In this document: positions 11,257 to 22,054 of the stretch, piece by piece
Layout of the letters: each line of letters opens with the position of its first letter
How positions within the stretch are numbered: the stretch's first letter is position 1
Assembly (NCBI GenBank): GCA_905178155.1
Contig: CAJINV010000004.1
Span: forward strand, 7,537,707 to 7,601,706
DNA length: 64,000 nucleotides
Origin: Amoebophrya sp. A120
Lineage: Eukaryota; Sar; Dinophyceae; Syndiniales; Amoebophryaceae
Reading direction: 5' to 3'
Translations under genes and position numbers: made by a program
The notes under the pieces: model-generated
The model's database searches: none
The model's input: the letters and a program-made list of their open reading frames with translations, nothing else
What the model was told of the DNA's origin: nothing

Positions 11257-14200
11257 CTACGGGTCAAAGATCTCGTGCCGTTTCCTCCACAGTAAGAACG
11301 GGTGCGTCCGGTTCGCCGCTGCGACTGGCGGCCGTAAAAAGGAAATTTCTCTCGTCGGACTCGGCCCAAGCGGTCCTTCCGCTCCCACCCGCAGCGTGCA
11401 GACGAGTCGGTCTTGGAATTTGTGCAGCGGTGCGCGCTCCTTCTTCCTGCGGTGCTCTTTCACGAGTAAATCTTGCGTGTTAAAATCCGATCGGATACAG
11501 GTCACCCCGCCGCAGATTTTTGGATCCAGCTTTGCACACAGCTGCTTTGCGCGCTTCAGGGAATACATGTTTGCGGCGGTGGTGAGGTGCGTGTAGGTTA
11601 TGGAATGCAAATATGTCTGGGTCTGGAAGGATCATACCAGGTTTGTCATGCGTATTTTGCATGACCCATGATGGCTGTCATGCATGACCTAGCATCTTCA
11701 CAGACTTTTAGCGGGCTTCCTGATGACTTTTCCGCATGAGAAATGCCCTCCCCGCGTAGCACGAACTGGACTCTTCTTGCTGGTCATGCAATACAGATTT
11801 CTTTAGAATCTAAAAACAGCATCACAAGTTCCACCCTTCCAGACGCAAACATTTTTGCAGTGCGTATACGTGAGGAGATACTGATTGCGGTGGACGGTCC
11901 AACCGTCCGGGATGATTTTCGTGTGGTCATCGACAAAATTCTCATCATTTATTTCCTGCTCGCCTACTGTGCCGGTGATCTTCTCTCGTCCTGTCGGAGA
12001 CGTTGCTGCTCCTGCAGCACTTCTTTCTTTTTCCATTTCCTCCCGCTCCCCTCTTTGTGTCACGTCGATTTCCTGCGGGCTGGCGTGGTAGAGCTTGACG
12101 AAAAGGTCCAAATCCTCGTCGCCGTCAATGCCACAGATATGAACTGCAAGAGTATCGTACTAGTGCGTAGTAATAGCATTAGCATTACAAATTGGCTCAG
12201 CATGACCAATGTAATTTGTCATGCTGTTTTGCCTTGGGATGGAGATTTGTAATGCATGACTGCGATTACTACAAGTACGATGCTTTTGCAATGCATAACA
12301 GAACACGTTCGACCACACTGGGTTCTCGTAGTCTTCGGACCAGAAGTCGTAGCTGATCGGGAAGAGTTCCGATCTCGTGATCAGAAAGCAGAAGTACCCG
12401 ACCGTGTCCAGGAAGGCGATCACCGGGCGGAGGGACTCGTGCCACGCGTTTTTGCTGTATTCCAGCACGAGAAACTTGATCTGCTTCTCTTGAAAAAGCC
12501 GCTTGCTCTGTCGGATCACCAGGGGCTCGTAGCCCTCAATGTCCAGCTTCAGCATGAAAACCGGGCGCTCCACGGGAAACGTGATGCCGTAAACGTTGTC
12601 CGTTTCCTCTTCTTGCTGGTTTTGCGAACCGGCGCTGGGGTCTTCGACCTGATTTTTTTTTCATGATGATGTTCACGACGTTTTCATTCTACCTATTTTG
12701 TGAACTTTCCAAGTGCGCTCTATCTGCCATCGGCACACCTCCAGCACTACTAATTCGCTTGGTTACTGCTCGCGCCCTGTCCCAATTCACCTCCTTGCGG
12801 CGCTCATCTATCTTGCGTTGTCGTAGAGCTTCTAGCATATTGCTTGCGTTCATTAAAAGGATGTTTCTACTGCTACGTGAGCGACATATAAACAACGGAC
12901 AACGAGTTCGAATGAAAATAGAACAGCGAGGTAAGTTCTATATGTTCAGCATCGCTGTCGAGAATTAGAAGCCAAAAGCCTCAATGCGATTCCGTGTTTT
13001 TCACCCCCGACCCAATTAGTGTGATGCATTGTCGCAAAAACAGTCGACCTGTCTATTGGTGATCTCGTTCTGCCACAGATGCATGTTCACGCTGGTACAA
13101 TCATCTACGCCCCTTTTCTTGGCGCCTCCGTGCTGGGACAGGACGAAGCGGTTGCTGAAAACGTCCTGAACAGTGGCCTCCCCTCGAAAATGGGGTCCGG
13201 ATAGCCATCCATCGCTAACTTCCTGATCAACGCCTTCTTGGATCAGTTTGGCATCCTCCTCCGCCGGGGGCTCTCTGTCGAAAAGCTCCAAACCACGCGG
13301 CACTTCGTGTGGAAGAAGGTCGGGCTCCTTGACAGGAGGGTCCTTCTTCTTCCAGCGCGGGTTTAGATGGGGCTTTCCGACAGCGTCGCCCCCCACGGGC
13401 AACAGTTCGTCCAAAATGTAGCTGTCTTCGAAGTTGACTTTTTCTGCGATGTCTCCCATTAGAGTGAGATTCTTCCCTTTGCAGATATTCGTCGCGTTTT
13501 CCCCGACCGGTTGGACCTGTTCGGCCCTCGCGCACGCATCTTCACGCAGCTTGAACTTTGCGTGTTTTTCTTCGACTTTGTCAAGCGCTCCTGGCTTGGC
13601 AAGTTCGCGAGTCATGTCGCGCACCGGCTTCTCAAGAAGTGGCTCGCGTTTCCGAATCCCCACAAAGCGCTGAAAGCCAGCAAACATGATGCTTTTCTTG
13701 TTCAAGGAGGAATTGAAGAACGACTGGCCCCAATTGGAGAGGCTCTTCGATTTGTTAACGTTTTCGAAAAAGGTAAAAGTTAGGGCCGATGGGGCAGCTG
13801 TTTAACCGTGGTATGTGTTGTTCTCCTTATCTTTGGTGTGTTCCAAAACCCGGGACACTGAGTTTTTGATTGAATCGCGCGGAGAGCGTCGCTGTTTTTG
13901 TTTTCCTTATTATGAGTTTCATCTGTGAGTTGTCGGTCCTACCTGTGACCTGTGCTCTCTCCGAAGTTTTCAAACCGAACCGTGAAAGTTTTCCAAGATA
14001 TGGGGTCGTCAACGTTGTATTTGCCTCAAGCAGTAAAAAATTTTCCGCGCGCCTTTTTTTGTATTTGATATCCATCATGTTGCACGCATATAGCCTCCCG
14101 CTACATTGCACACCGAATGAACTACCTAGCTTCTTCGCAGCACTTCTCAGTGGCTAAAGTCGGAGCTATCCGGCGCTGCTGCTCCACGGACTTGCCTCGG

Positions 14201-17200
14201 AGCGCCCCTGCAGCCTGGAGGTGCTGCAGCAGGTCCTCCTGCGGTCCAGCCGCTAGACAATGGGCCTCAATCTGTGCAGGTCGGTCGGAGCCAAGGGCGC
14301 AAATGCAACCGGCCGCGGCTGCGTTTCCACTTGTTTCTAATGTCGCGCAGCCGTGCGCGCGTGTTCCGGCAGGCGCGCGCGCCTTTTGCCTTTGCGGCTC
14401 GTTCTTGAAAATGCGAAAAGCCAGAGAGCCTTTCGGAAAGGCTTCCCGGAGGGGTTCCGGGACCCCTTTTGGGGAGGGGTAGCACCATCGTGATTCGAAG
14501 AAAAAGCGATAGGCTTTTTTTTAGGGTTCCGGGCACCCCTCCGGCCCTCCCTTTTTGGGAGGCCTCCGGAAAGGCCTTCGCGGCCAACATATGCGTGTGG
14601 TACCCGCTAGAGACGACGATGCCAGGGCCTGTGTAGACATCTCGTGGGGCGTCTGCAGCCTCACACCCTAACCCAGGCCATAGCGGCAAACGGCTGCACG
14701 GAGAAAGCAATCCGGAAAATGGAGCAAAATATTGCGCGCGCCCGGCGCTTTCTAAGTGAAAACGCCAGCCACAAAAGAACCCTCTGCGCCCCGCCCTCCT
14801 CCGCGTCAATACTCACTTACCTATTAGAGCACTGTTGCTGACAAGCTAGCTAAAACATGGGGTCTTCGGCCTGATTTTTTTTTCATGATGATGTTCACGA
14901 CGTTCTCATTCTACCTATTTTGTGAACTTTCCAAGATAATGCTATCGCGAGCGAGTCGTCCAGCCACTAGCAGGCACCTCCGCTTCTAGAATGATAGTTT
15001 TAGTTGCATTGCTTTTTTACGAAGATGCTCGATCCAAAAGGCGAAATAATCTAACATTACCAATGTTTGTTGGATTTTTACTTCTCTATTCGCCAAAACC
15101 AAGTACAACAATACCTCCCCCCCACTTTCCTTTTCTTTCGCTTCCGCCTCCAGCCTTTCTGTTGCTTCTTTCGCTTTTTCCGCCAAAAATTGCTCGTCGT
15201 CCCACGACGGCGTTTTTCCGGCCCGCTGGTGATTCCGATTTCTTCTCGACGTCCATCCGCCGCGGTGGTATATCACACAGAAAAAAGCAGGCAGGTCATA
15301 TTTGTAATCGTAATGCGAAAAGGAATACACAAAAAGAACTGTATTGCATACAATCCTAAGCAGCATGCTATGAGGCCGCCCTTCTGTGTATTTATCTTTG
15401 CATTTACAAATCTGGTCTGCCTGCTTTTTTTCTGTGGGATATGGTAGCTGAAATGAAAAACGCCGTGCTGGATCGCCGTTTCTAGAGTTATGACGTGCAC
15501 TTGGTCTCTCGCCGTTCGTATGTCCGTGGTCTCATCGAAGAGCAGTGATCCAATTTCGTCCACCGCGAACTCCGGGTTCGTCGCCATCCACTGCACGCCT
15601 TCCTTCTCCCCTAGTCCCGCTTCGATGCCGTACCACGCGAAGAGCTCGTTGTGCGTCACAAAATCGTGCTTCAACAGCGACTTAAAGTTTCGCGGGTTCG
15701 GCTCAATCGACAAGACTGCGAGGTCCACGGAGTAATGAACCGGGCAGACGATGCAGTCCTTCACATTTTTCAGCGACTTGCTGTAAATGTGCTGCCCCAA
15801 GCGCCCCAGCATGTTGAACCTATCAAATGTAAAAATGTATGGGTCTGGAAGAATCCAACTTGTCATGCTGCTTTTGGATTCTAAAAAAATCTGTATTGCA
15901 TAAGCAGCAAAGAGAGTCCAAGTTTTGCTACACGGAAAGAGCATTTGTCATGCGGTATAGGCATCAGGAAGCCCTCACAAAATCTGTGATGCTAGGGCAT
16001 GCATCACGATCACCGACATCAGGAGTCATGCAAAATGTGCATGACAAACCTGGCAATCTTCCAGACCCAGACATTTTTACATTTGATAGAACCACGCGAG
16101 GGTCGATTTCCCGACGTTTGCGCCGCCGTCGACGAAGAGCCCGGGGAGGATGGTGATTTCCTTATTCCCAATGGAGCTGGAGGTAAATTCGAACCTTCTC
16201 TTCAGCAGATCATACAAATACGCCAACACCGGTAAGAGCGTTTCCGCGTCCGCGCAGCCGAGGTTGGCCGTTGCGAAGTTCGTGTCTAACCGGTCCCGAC
16301 CGTTGATACAGCCGGATTCCTCGTCGCAGTAGCTAGAGAGGTATTCGTACCACCGGATTTTTCCCAGCTTATCAAATGCAAAAATGTCTGGGTCTGGCTC
16401 TGGAAGGTCGGAACTTGTGATGCTACATTTGGATTCCAAAAAAATCTGTATTGCATGAACAGCAAAGAGACCAAATTTTGCAGCACGGAAAGAGCATTTG
16501 TCATGCGGAATAGGCATCAGGAAGCCCTCTAAAAATCTATGATGCTAGGGCATGCATCACAGACTTGAGGAGTCATGCAAAATGTGCATGACAAAGCCGG
16601 CAATCTTGCAGACCCAGACATTTTTACATTTGATACAGCTCGTGGAACATCAATTTCCGTCTTTTCAGCATCTGGTTCGTTTCTGCAACCGACATGATCG
16701 GAAGATATTTCTTCCCTTCGTCAGGCAGAGACAGGACATCGTCCTCCGGGAGCGGATTCCTCGCGATAAAGGCCGCTGCGGGGTTGGTGTCGGCGTCTTC
16801 TTGTTGAAACAGCGCTTCGTCATCTACAAGGTCGTGGGAACTTTCCGTCGCGGTATTTCTTGATTTATTTCCCTCCTCGCCCTCTTCCTCCTGAAATTGG
16901 CTTGTACTACCCGTTGCAGGAAGGTATTCAGACACCGTGTTGCCGCCGAATAAAAGCTCGCTGGACTGTCGGGAGGTGTGGTTCTCCTCGTCGCTGTCGT
17001 CGCAGTTGCACTGCATATTACCGGCATCATCTGTTGTATCAGAAGAATCGGCGGCTGTAGTCTTTCTCTTACTGCCAGTTCTAAAGGCGCCAGTACTTGT
17101 TCTACGCGTCGTCGCAGCCGAAAGCGATGCCTTTGACCCGTGGTACCACGCCGGCAAAACATTTTCCGTCCCCACAGACTGCAAGAACAGCTCCGATTCG

Positions 17201-19351
17201 ATCGACGGCTGGGGGAGTTGTTTATCACTGTTGTCCAGTAGAAAGAATTTCGAGTTTCTGTCTGCTTCTTGTTCTCTGTCGAACAACCCGATCCTTCTCC
17301 CCAATTTCCTCCGTATGTCAAAGAAGAACGCCATGAAGAAAATTCCGCTCTGCCAGTCGAAGATATCGGCCGCGGACACCTCGTCCAGACTCGCTTTTCC
17401 GGTCCCGACCAAATACCGGTGCATCTTATACCTATCCTGATCGCTGATTGATTTCAAGATGTTTGGTATTTCCGGGATTTTATACGTCGGAAGGAAGACC
17501 GCGAACTTCGTCCAGGGGACAACTTGGTCCAGTGGTGGCTGGAAATCGTCGGAAACGATGACGGGGATACAGCCGTGCACCATGACGTCGATCATCCTGA
17601 CGTTGTTCGTATGCGACGACCCGCAGAGCACCATGCAGAACTTCGAACGATACATCAAGTCCTGGTACTCCTCGTTGTTCTTCGTGAAGTTCATCACCTT
17701 GAAATTCTCCACGTGCTCCAGTTGCTTCACCGCTTCTCGTCGCGCGCAGCTGTTCGGCGACCCTGCGAAAAACAGGTCGACGTCCCGGCCATAGGGGTTC
17801 ATATGAACTGCAAAAGTATCGTACTCGTATAAATGCATCACAAATTTCCTCAGCATGAGAAGTAAAATTTGTAATGCTGATTTGCTCTAAGAGAGAGATT
17901 TGTAGTGCATGATTGCAATACGAGTAAGTACGATACTTTTGCACAGGATAGTTCATACTCGCAGTTGACTTCGTGAACCTGGTTGGGATCGAGATCACCG
18001 TGTCGTACCAGTATTGGACCCGGTCTATCGTATTTAAAAACGTCCCCACCCCATAGTTCTTGTAATGCAAATCTGCATGCTGAGCATGTTTCTCATGCGG
18101 AGCCCCATGAGAAGCATTTTCTGGTCGTGTTTTGGAAAAATTTGTCATGCTCCAATCAGCATGGTATACTAGATCTGTGATGCTGCTCAGCTAGCTCAAA
18201 CAACACTACACTACGAGTCCGGATTTGTCATGCAAAACACCCAAAACTTGTTGATTTGTCTAGCAGATTCTCCATCTTGACTATGGGGTGTGGGCCCCGT
18301 TTTTACGTAGGATACGGTCGGGGAAAATCTCATTCGCAACAACTACGTGTTCCGTGTCGATCTTCCAACACGAATCCGGGTGGTGATTCGTGAAACTCGG
18401 CTGCTTATGACAGTGCACAACTCCCCCTCCCCCTCATTTGTCATGCAAAACCGCAAATCCAAGTGCTTCCCTGTGGCACTGTTTGCATGACAGATTTTTC
18501 CGGAAGCCCAAACAATACTACACTACGCGCATGAATTTGTCATGCACAGGATCCGTGTGTCTTGCTGCTCATGCAACACAAATGAGGGGGAGGGGGGGTT
18601 GTGCACTTTCATACTGCTCCGCGCCCGTGTAGAAGTGTTTGTGGATCCACTCCGGGTGCCCCGCGAGTTGCCCGACGGACCACTCCTGCAAATACGGGGC
18701 GGCGCGCTGGAAGTCCTGGCGCCCGAGGTCCATGGAAAACACCGTCCAGAAATTTTTCCCGTTGAATTTCTGGTGTAGCGGGTGAAGCCGCGTCCACCGG
18801 AGGAGGGGGACCAAATAGTCTGCCTCCGCTTTCGCGATCGCCGCCCAGTGCTCCATCCCGAGATCGAGTTTGAACACGAAATACACCCGGGAAACGCAGT
18901 GGGGAAAAAAAATGAAGCTCGCGTCCTCGGCGGTCGGCGCTTCAAATTGCCGGTTTTCGTCAAAGACATGGGCGAAAAACCACTCCATGGAGTACTGAAA
19001 CCCGAAATACTCGCACGGCGCGTACTCGTGCACCCAATTACTCAAGTTCGGGACGCAGTGGGGCTGGAAAATCGTGTCCGGCTCGGAATTGTTGCAGGGT
19101 GGAGGGAAGTTTAGTGAGTAGAACATCTCGTGCATCGAAGCCCGCTTCACCGGGTCAATGGCGAATTTCCAGGCGGCGACTTTTCGGACGAGGGTGGAGA
19201 GGGGGAGGAGAAGGAGAAAGGTCGCGAGGGTGGACGCTGTAGTTTTCTTGGGCAGCAAGTTCTGGTGCGAAAAATTTGCGCACTTGTGTGCACGACTGGG
19301 CATTGTCGTGCTGCGCCGACGCCGCCCTCTCGGAGGTCTGGGAGCTGCCAT
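11257..19351 (-). CDS. Fusion protein: GT47 exostosin-type glycosyltransferase + FkbM-type methyltransferase, 1269 aa, 10 exons
   Basis: Exons are 19351-18614, 18405-18315, 18025-17951, 17801-16636, 16369-16089, 15820-15442, 15270-15115, 12648-12298, 12137-11867 and 11598-11257; 3810 nt in one frame. An N-terminal signal anchor (TLATFLLLLPLSTLV, about residue 45) points to the ER/Golgi lumen. Residues about 60-480 form an exostosin domain, with AWFFAHVF-like N-terminal blocks and the GT47 donor-site stretch FCMVLCGSSHTNNVRMIDVM followed by HGCIPVIVSDDFQPPL. An acidic Ser-rich linker follows. An FkbM methyltransferase occupies about 760-1080: LFVDGGANVGKSTLAWF (SAM motif I), VLSIEPNPRNFKSLL and MLKLDIEGYEPLVI. 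The last about 180 residues are a basic tail. Likely role: adds a sugar and O-methylates a glycan; this is inferred from the domains. The 15114-12649 intron is GT-AG and holds a 2.2-kb insertion. No stop or start separates the two domains. Confidence 0.9.
11599..11866. mobile_element. Introner 13, family A (reverse)
   Basis: It starts TATGGAATGCAAATATGTCT and ends TTTTTGCAGTGCGTA. The TSD is TAGGT/TACGT (one mismatch). Last intron of the GT47-FkbM gene. Confidence 0.88.
12138..12297. mobile_element. Introner 14, family B
   Basis: It starts TATGAACTGCAAGAGTATCG and ends GATGCTTTTGCAATGCATA. The TSD is ACAGA. GT47-FkbM intron. Confidence 0.9.
12636..12713. repeat. 78-bp direct repeat, copy 1 (intron end plus exon start)
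   Basis: It differs from 14858-14935 at only two positions. On the minus strand it contains the 3' end of the GT47-FkbM intron (poly-A run, then ATCAG at the acceptor) and the first bases of exon 8. Confidence 0.9.
13016..13687 (-). CDS. Hypothetical protein, ORF nested in an intron of the GT47-FkbM gene (223 aa)
   Basis: This single open frame starts at ATG 13687 (MFAGFQRFVGIRKREPLLEK) and ends CFCDNASH. The frame is open upstream to a stop near 13803, just after a possible acceptor (TTAAACAG), so the true 5' end may lie further upstream. The protein is charged and of mixed composition, with KPHLNPRWKKKDPPVKEPD in the middle, and lacks the Ser/Thr runs common in this window. It lies in a segment bounded by a 78-bp direct repeat. 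I do not recognise it. It could be a real nested gene, a retro-inserted copy, or chance; strand choice is uncertain because a plus-strand frame is also open for about 90 codons. Confidence 0.4.
   Translation of the reverse strand: MFAGFQRFVGIRKREPLLEKPVRDMTRELAKPGALDKVEEKHAKFKLREDACARAEQVQPVGENATNICKGKNLTLMGDIAEKVNFEDSYILDELLPVGGDAVGKPHLNPRWKKKDPPVKEPDLLPHEVPRGLELFDREPPAEEDAKLIQEGVDQEVSDGWLSGPHFRGEATVQDVFSNRFVLSQHGGAKKRGVDDCTSVNMHLWQNEITNRQVDCFCDNASH
14858..14935. repeat. 78-bp direct repeat, copy 2
   Basis: This near-identical copy of 12636-12713 lies 2222 bp away inside the same intron. It carries a decoy acceptor (ATCAG) and about a dozen bases matching the start of exon 8. Confidence 0.9.
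15271..15441. mobile_element. Introner 15, family I
   Basis: The TIR is TATCACACAGAAAAAAGCAG, mirrored by CTGCTTTTTTTCTGTGGGATA. The TSD is TGGTA. GT47-FkbM intron. Confidence 0.87.
15821..16088. mobile_element. Introner 16, family A (forward)
   Basis: It starts TATCAAATGTAAAAATGTAT and ends TTTTTACATTTGATA. The TSD is GAACC. Its interior is very similar to the copy at 16370-16635, one exon away. Confidence 0.92.
16370..16635. mobile_element. Introner 17, family A (forward)
   Basis: It starts TATCAAATGCAAAAATGTCT and ends TTTTTACATTTGATA. The TSD is CAGCT. GT47-FkbM intron between the two enzyme halves. Confidence 0.92.
17802..17950. mobile_element. Introner 18, family B
   Basis: It starts TATGAACTGCAAAAGTATCG and ends GATACTTTTGCACAGGATA. 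The TSD is GTTCA. GT47-FkbM intron. Confidence 0.92.
18026..18314. mobile_element. Introner 19, family G
   Basis: The TIR is TATCGTATTTAAAAACGTCC, mirrored by CGTTTTTACGTAGGATA. The TSD is CGGTC. Same family as 52726-53004. Confidence 0.88.
18406..18613. mobile_element. Introner 20, family D
   Basis: The TIR is TATGACAGTGCACAACTCCC, mirrored by GTTGTGCACTTTCATA. The TSD is CTGCT. First intron of the GT47-FkbM gene. Confidence 0.9.
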
Positions 19352-20126
19352 TTTCAGGACGAGGACCCGGTTTAAGCAGGCAACTCGTGTGGGGCGGAAA
19401 TGCGAACGCGCGCGTCTTCCTAGCGCGGTGCCCCGTATAAGTCTGTCTGGCGATGAAAGAGGCTACGAGTCGGCCATCCTGGTCTTCGGGTGATTCAATC
19501 CTCGGAGCAGCTTCCAAGCGATTTCTCAGGCTGCTAGTACCGGCTGCCCATGTGGTCCATAACTTTTGCGTGCTCGTGGGGCGAAATTGAAGATCTCGTC
19601 ATGCGCAAGCACGGATCCTTGTGGTCTTTGTCTTTCTTTGTACATTTAGTACTTCCTTCACATCGTCAGAGCCACGAAGTGCACATGTCACAGCACGATC
19701 GCAGGGAAAAAGCTTGAAGAGGATCTCAAAGTAAGAGGATAGATTGTAAACAGAAGGTCAAAATGCTGAAAACAAAAAACCGAGCTGCTCTTCGAGCGAA
19801 TGGAGCCGCCGAGAGAAAAATACTATAGATGAAAAAGCGAAGTGGCAGTTGAACGAAACACAAAAAGCCAAACCACCGACAAAAAACGGTAAACAAATAT
19901 CATGGGCGAACCCGTTCATAATCCAGAACACACGGATCCGGGTGCAGGGGCTTCACAGAATTCTACAAACCGATGACAGATCTTACGTCGGAAAGACCGC
20001 ACTGCCTCAGCTGCCGGCACGTCGAACAAAACCAGGAAACCTCAAAAAAACGCAGGTAGTCGGGCGACAGATGACTTGCAGTTGAAATTGATTGCAGTGC
20101 TGCCGTTCAACATCCGCTAGAAGAAG
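19352..20126. other. Intergenic, nothing recognised
   Basis: Spacer upstream of the GT47-FkbM start and downstream of paralogue 1. No element or ORF of note. Confidence 0.6.
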
Positions 20127-21491
20127 TCAAAAAAAAGCCTTGAACTCTAATCCTGATGTGGAGTCCTCATCCTCGTATCCTTCGCCATACAATCGCTCGA
20201 ATTCAAACGCAAAGCCCTTTTTTTCGAAGTAATTTTGCGTGATAATCTCAACGGCGCCGAAGGTTGCCCCACTCATGCCTGGCCGAACTTTCGTGGCCCG
20301 CGGAGCCAGCTCGTCGCTCAGCCGTTCCTTGTCCCACGCACTACTCCTGGCGATTGCTTTCTCCCGCGGTGACGGCCACATACTAATCCCTTCCAGCTTG
20401 ACCGTTTTGTCGCCAAGTTTGGCAATCAGCCTCGAGTTCGCACGGCTTTGCCACAATTGCGACCGGACGCCCTCACTGGACCAAAACAAGCCCCCCGAAA
20501 GGACTGTCCTCCCGTAACCCGGGACCGGCGAGATGTCGAGGTTCTGAGCCACTACCAAGTCGAGAAGCCCCTCGACATCCTTGCGGCGCTTTTCAACGGC
20601 AACCGAAGCCAGGTAGTCGCGGTTGGAGAGCGCGGTCCCCAGGGGCCCAAGAAACGCATGCACTTTGCGAAAAAGTTCGTCCGGAAAGTTCGCCAGGCCG
20701 CCGTGCTGCGACCGGGACGACAGTCTGCGCACCGCAGCGATCCACATGCGGAGCTGGTCTTGTGCGATTGAGAGGCTGACATTCTGCAGGCAGTAGAGAC
20801 GAGGTCCATCATCTCCGTATGTAGTCGCCGTCGTATTGTCGAGGAAGGGAGTTGACTGAAAGCAGAGCCAAGCAGCCGGATGATCGCCATCTTGACGCAC
20901 CCAAACCTCATGGACCCCCTGTTGGGGATACTGCTCTCTGGGTGGAGGTTTGAAGATTGGCGGGGGGGTGTTTATGTTTGCATTCACCCACGGGGGTGTT
21001 TGTGTTTCCGGCGGTGTTTCGGTTTCCACGAAGGTTCCATCTGCTTGTTCTACCGGCGTCCGCTCAACAAGATCTTCGTGGTCGGGAAGAGGAGGCTCGC
21101 GGTCTGCTCCCGCAGGGGTCCTGTCGTCCTCGCCGTCGCTTATGTAGTCCGGCCTCCGTCGCACAGCCGGGAACCAGCAATAGTAGCTGTCTCGGCTGCC
21201 GTGGTAATCGCCGCAGCAGAACTTTCCCGCTTTTGCATGTCGAATACATTTGTGATGCAGGTCGAGAAAATCGGTGAGCTCGCTTATGTCCTGCTGCAAA
21301 AGAGCGCCTCTTCCTAAGATCTCCGCTGTCTTGGTGGTATCCCGTGCGACGGCAGCTGCCCGGCCTTCGGCTTGCCTTAACGCCAAGTGTTCCAACTGAT
21401 GCAGGCGGTGCCGGGCACGACCTTCGACGAACGCCACATACGCGGGTGTTGCTGCAGGAGATGCGAAAAGTACAGGTTCCCACAGTGCCAT
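20127..21491 (-). CDS. Hypothetical protein, tandem paralogue 1 of an unrecognised family (454 aa)
   Basis: This is a single exon. I start it at ATG 21491 (MALWEPVLFASPAATPAY) because this aligns with the start of the neighbouring paralogue; the frame is open further upstream without an ATG. Blocks shared with 22055-23479 run in the same order: YCWFP, TPAGAD-EP-LPDH, a Pro-rich linker (here with TPPETQTPPWVN), LSIAQDQLRMWIAAVRR, NFPDELFRKVHAFLGPL, NRDYLA-VAVEKRRKDVE, GGLFW, LGDKTVKLEG, MWP and PRATKVRPG. The block FPDELFRKVHAFL recalls the start of an F-box, but the rest does not. No signal peptide or membrane segment is visible. Function unknown. Confidence 0.88.
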   Translation of the reverse strand: MALWEPVLFASPAATPAYVAFVEGRARHRLHQLEHLALRQAEGRAAAVARDTTKTAEILGRGALLQQDISELTDFLDLHHKCIRHAKAGKFCCGDYHGSRDSYYCWFPAVRRRPDYISDGEDDRTPAGADREPPLPDHEDLVERTPVEQADGTFVETETPPETQTPPWVNANINTPPPIFKPPPREQYPQQGVHEVWVRQDGDHPAAWLCFQSTPFLDNTTATTYGDDGPRLYCLQNVSLSIAQDQLRMWIAAVRRLSSRSQHGGLANFPDELFRKVHAFLGPLGTALSNRDYLASVAVEKRRKDVEGLLDLVVAQNLDISPVPGYGRTVLSGGLFWSSEGVRSQLWQSRANSRLIAKLGDKTVKLEGISMWPSPREKAIARSSAWDKERLSDELAPRATKVRPGMSGATFGAVEIITQNYFEKKGFAFEFERLYGEGYEDEDSTSGLEFKAFF

Positions 21492-22054
21492 TTTTGCAGG
21501 ATTCGTTGATGTTGTAAAAACACTGAAACGGTCGAGCGCGCAGCGGAGCGTTTGTAGGTCGTTCAATAGAAGTTGTGGCAAAACGACCGAGGCTCATGGA
21601 GCGAGGAGGAGAACCAATGTAGCAAAAAAGTTTTTTATAAACGTAAAGTCACTAAACCAACATGTATTTCACCTGAGGCTGAAGAGAGCGCAGGAACCGC
21701 AAGCAATTGCAATAGAAAATAGACGACAACACCGTAAATGCTAACCATTACTTTTAAATGAGATAGAGGTGACGGTGAGGAACGGGTCGTGAGCAACATG
21801 AGAAGTAATTCAGCGTTGGAAATCTAGATCAGCCCCAGCGTGCAGATGCCATGGCCTGCGAAGCTCGACAGTGCAATCCAGAACACCTACAAAAACGGAA
21901 AAATCAACCTGGACACATAACAGAATTGTGGTCTTTTTTTTCCATGTTCGGCGGCGCGTCGCTCCTTGTCCTTTATTGAGGTTTCACTCTTATTTGATCA
22001 GCCAGCTTCCACAATGAAGGACAGCCTTCTTGACTTGTTCATTCTTCCTTCCAC
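21492..22054. other. Spacer between the tandem paralogues
   Basis: About 560 bp without a gene. No repeat that would explain the duplication was seen. Confidence 0.6.

Larger units (their letters stand above)
12714..14935. other. 2.2-kb insertion within the GT47-FkbM intron
   Basis: It is delimited by the 78-bp direct repeat. It holds the ORF 13016-13687, AT-rich sequence around 13.8-14.1 kb, and a GC-rich stretch (14.2-14.6 kb) full of short palindromes of GGGGTTCC/GGGACCCC type. No TIR was seen at its ends. Confidence 0.7.
12649..15114 (-). other. Conventional GT-AG intron (2466 bp), GT47-FkbM gene
   Basis: The donor is GGGAG|GTATTG and the acceptor ATCAG|GTCGAA; phase 0. It is long only because of the 12714-14935 insertion; the rest is about 240 bp. 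Confidence 0.8.

Noticed and set aside
14267-14809. 180-codon minus-strand frame in the GC-rich part of the 2.2-kb insertion
   Set aside because: Arg/Gly/Ala-rich, consistent with GC composition; no motif and no link to the ORF at 13016-13687.
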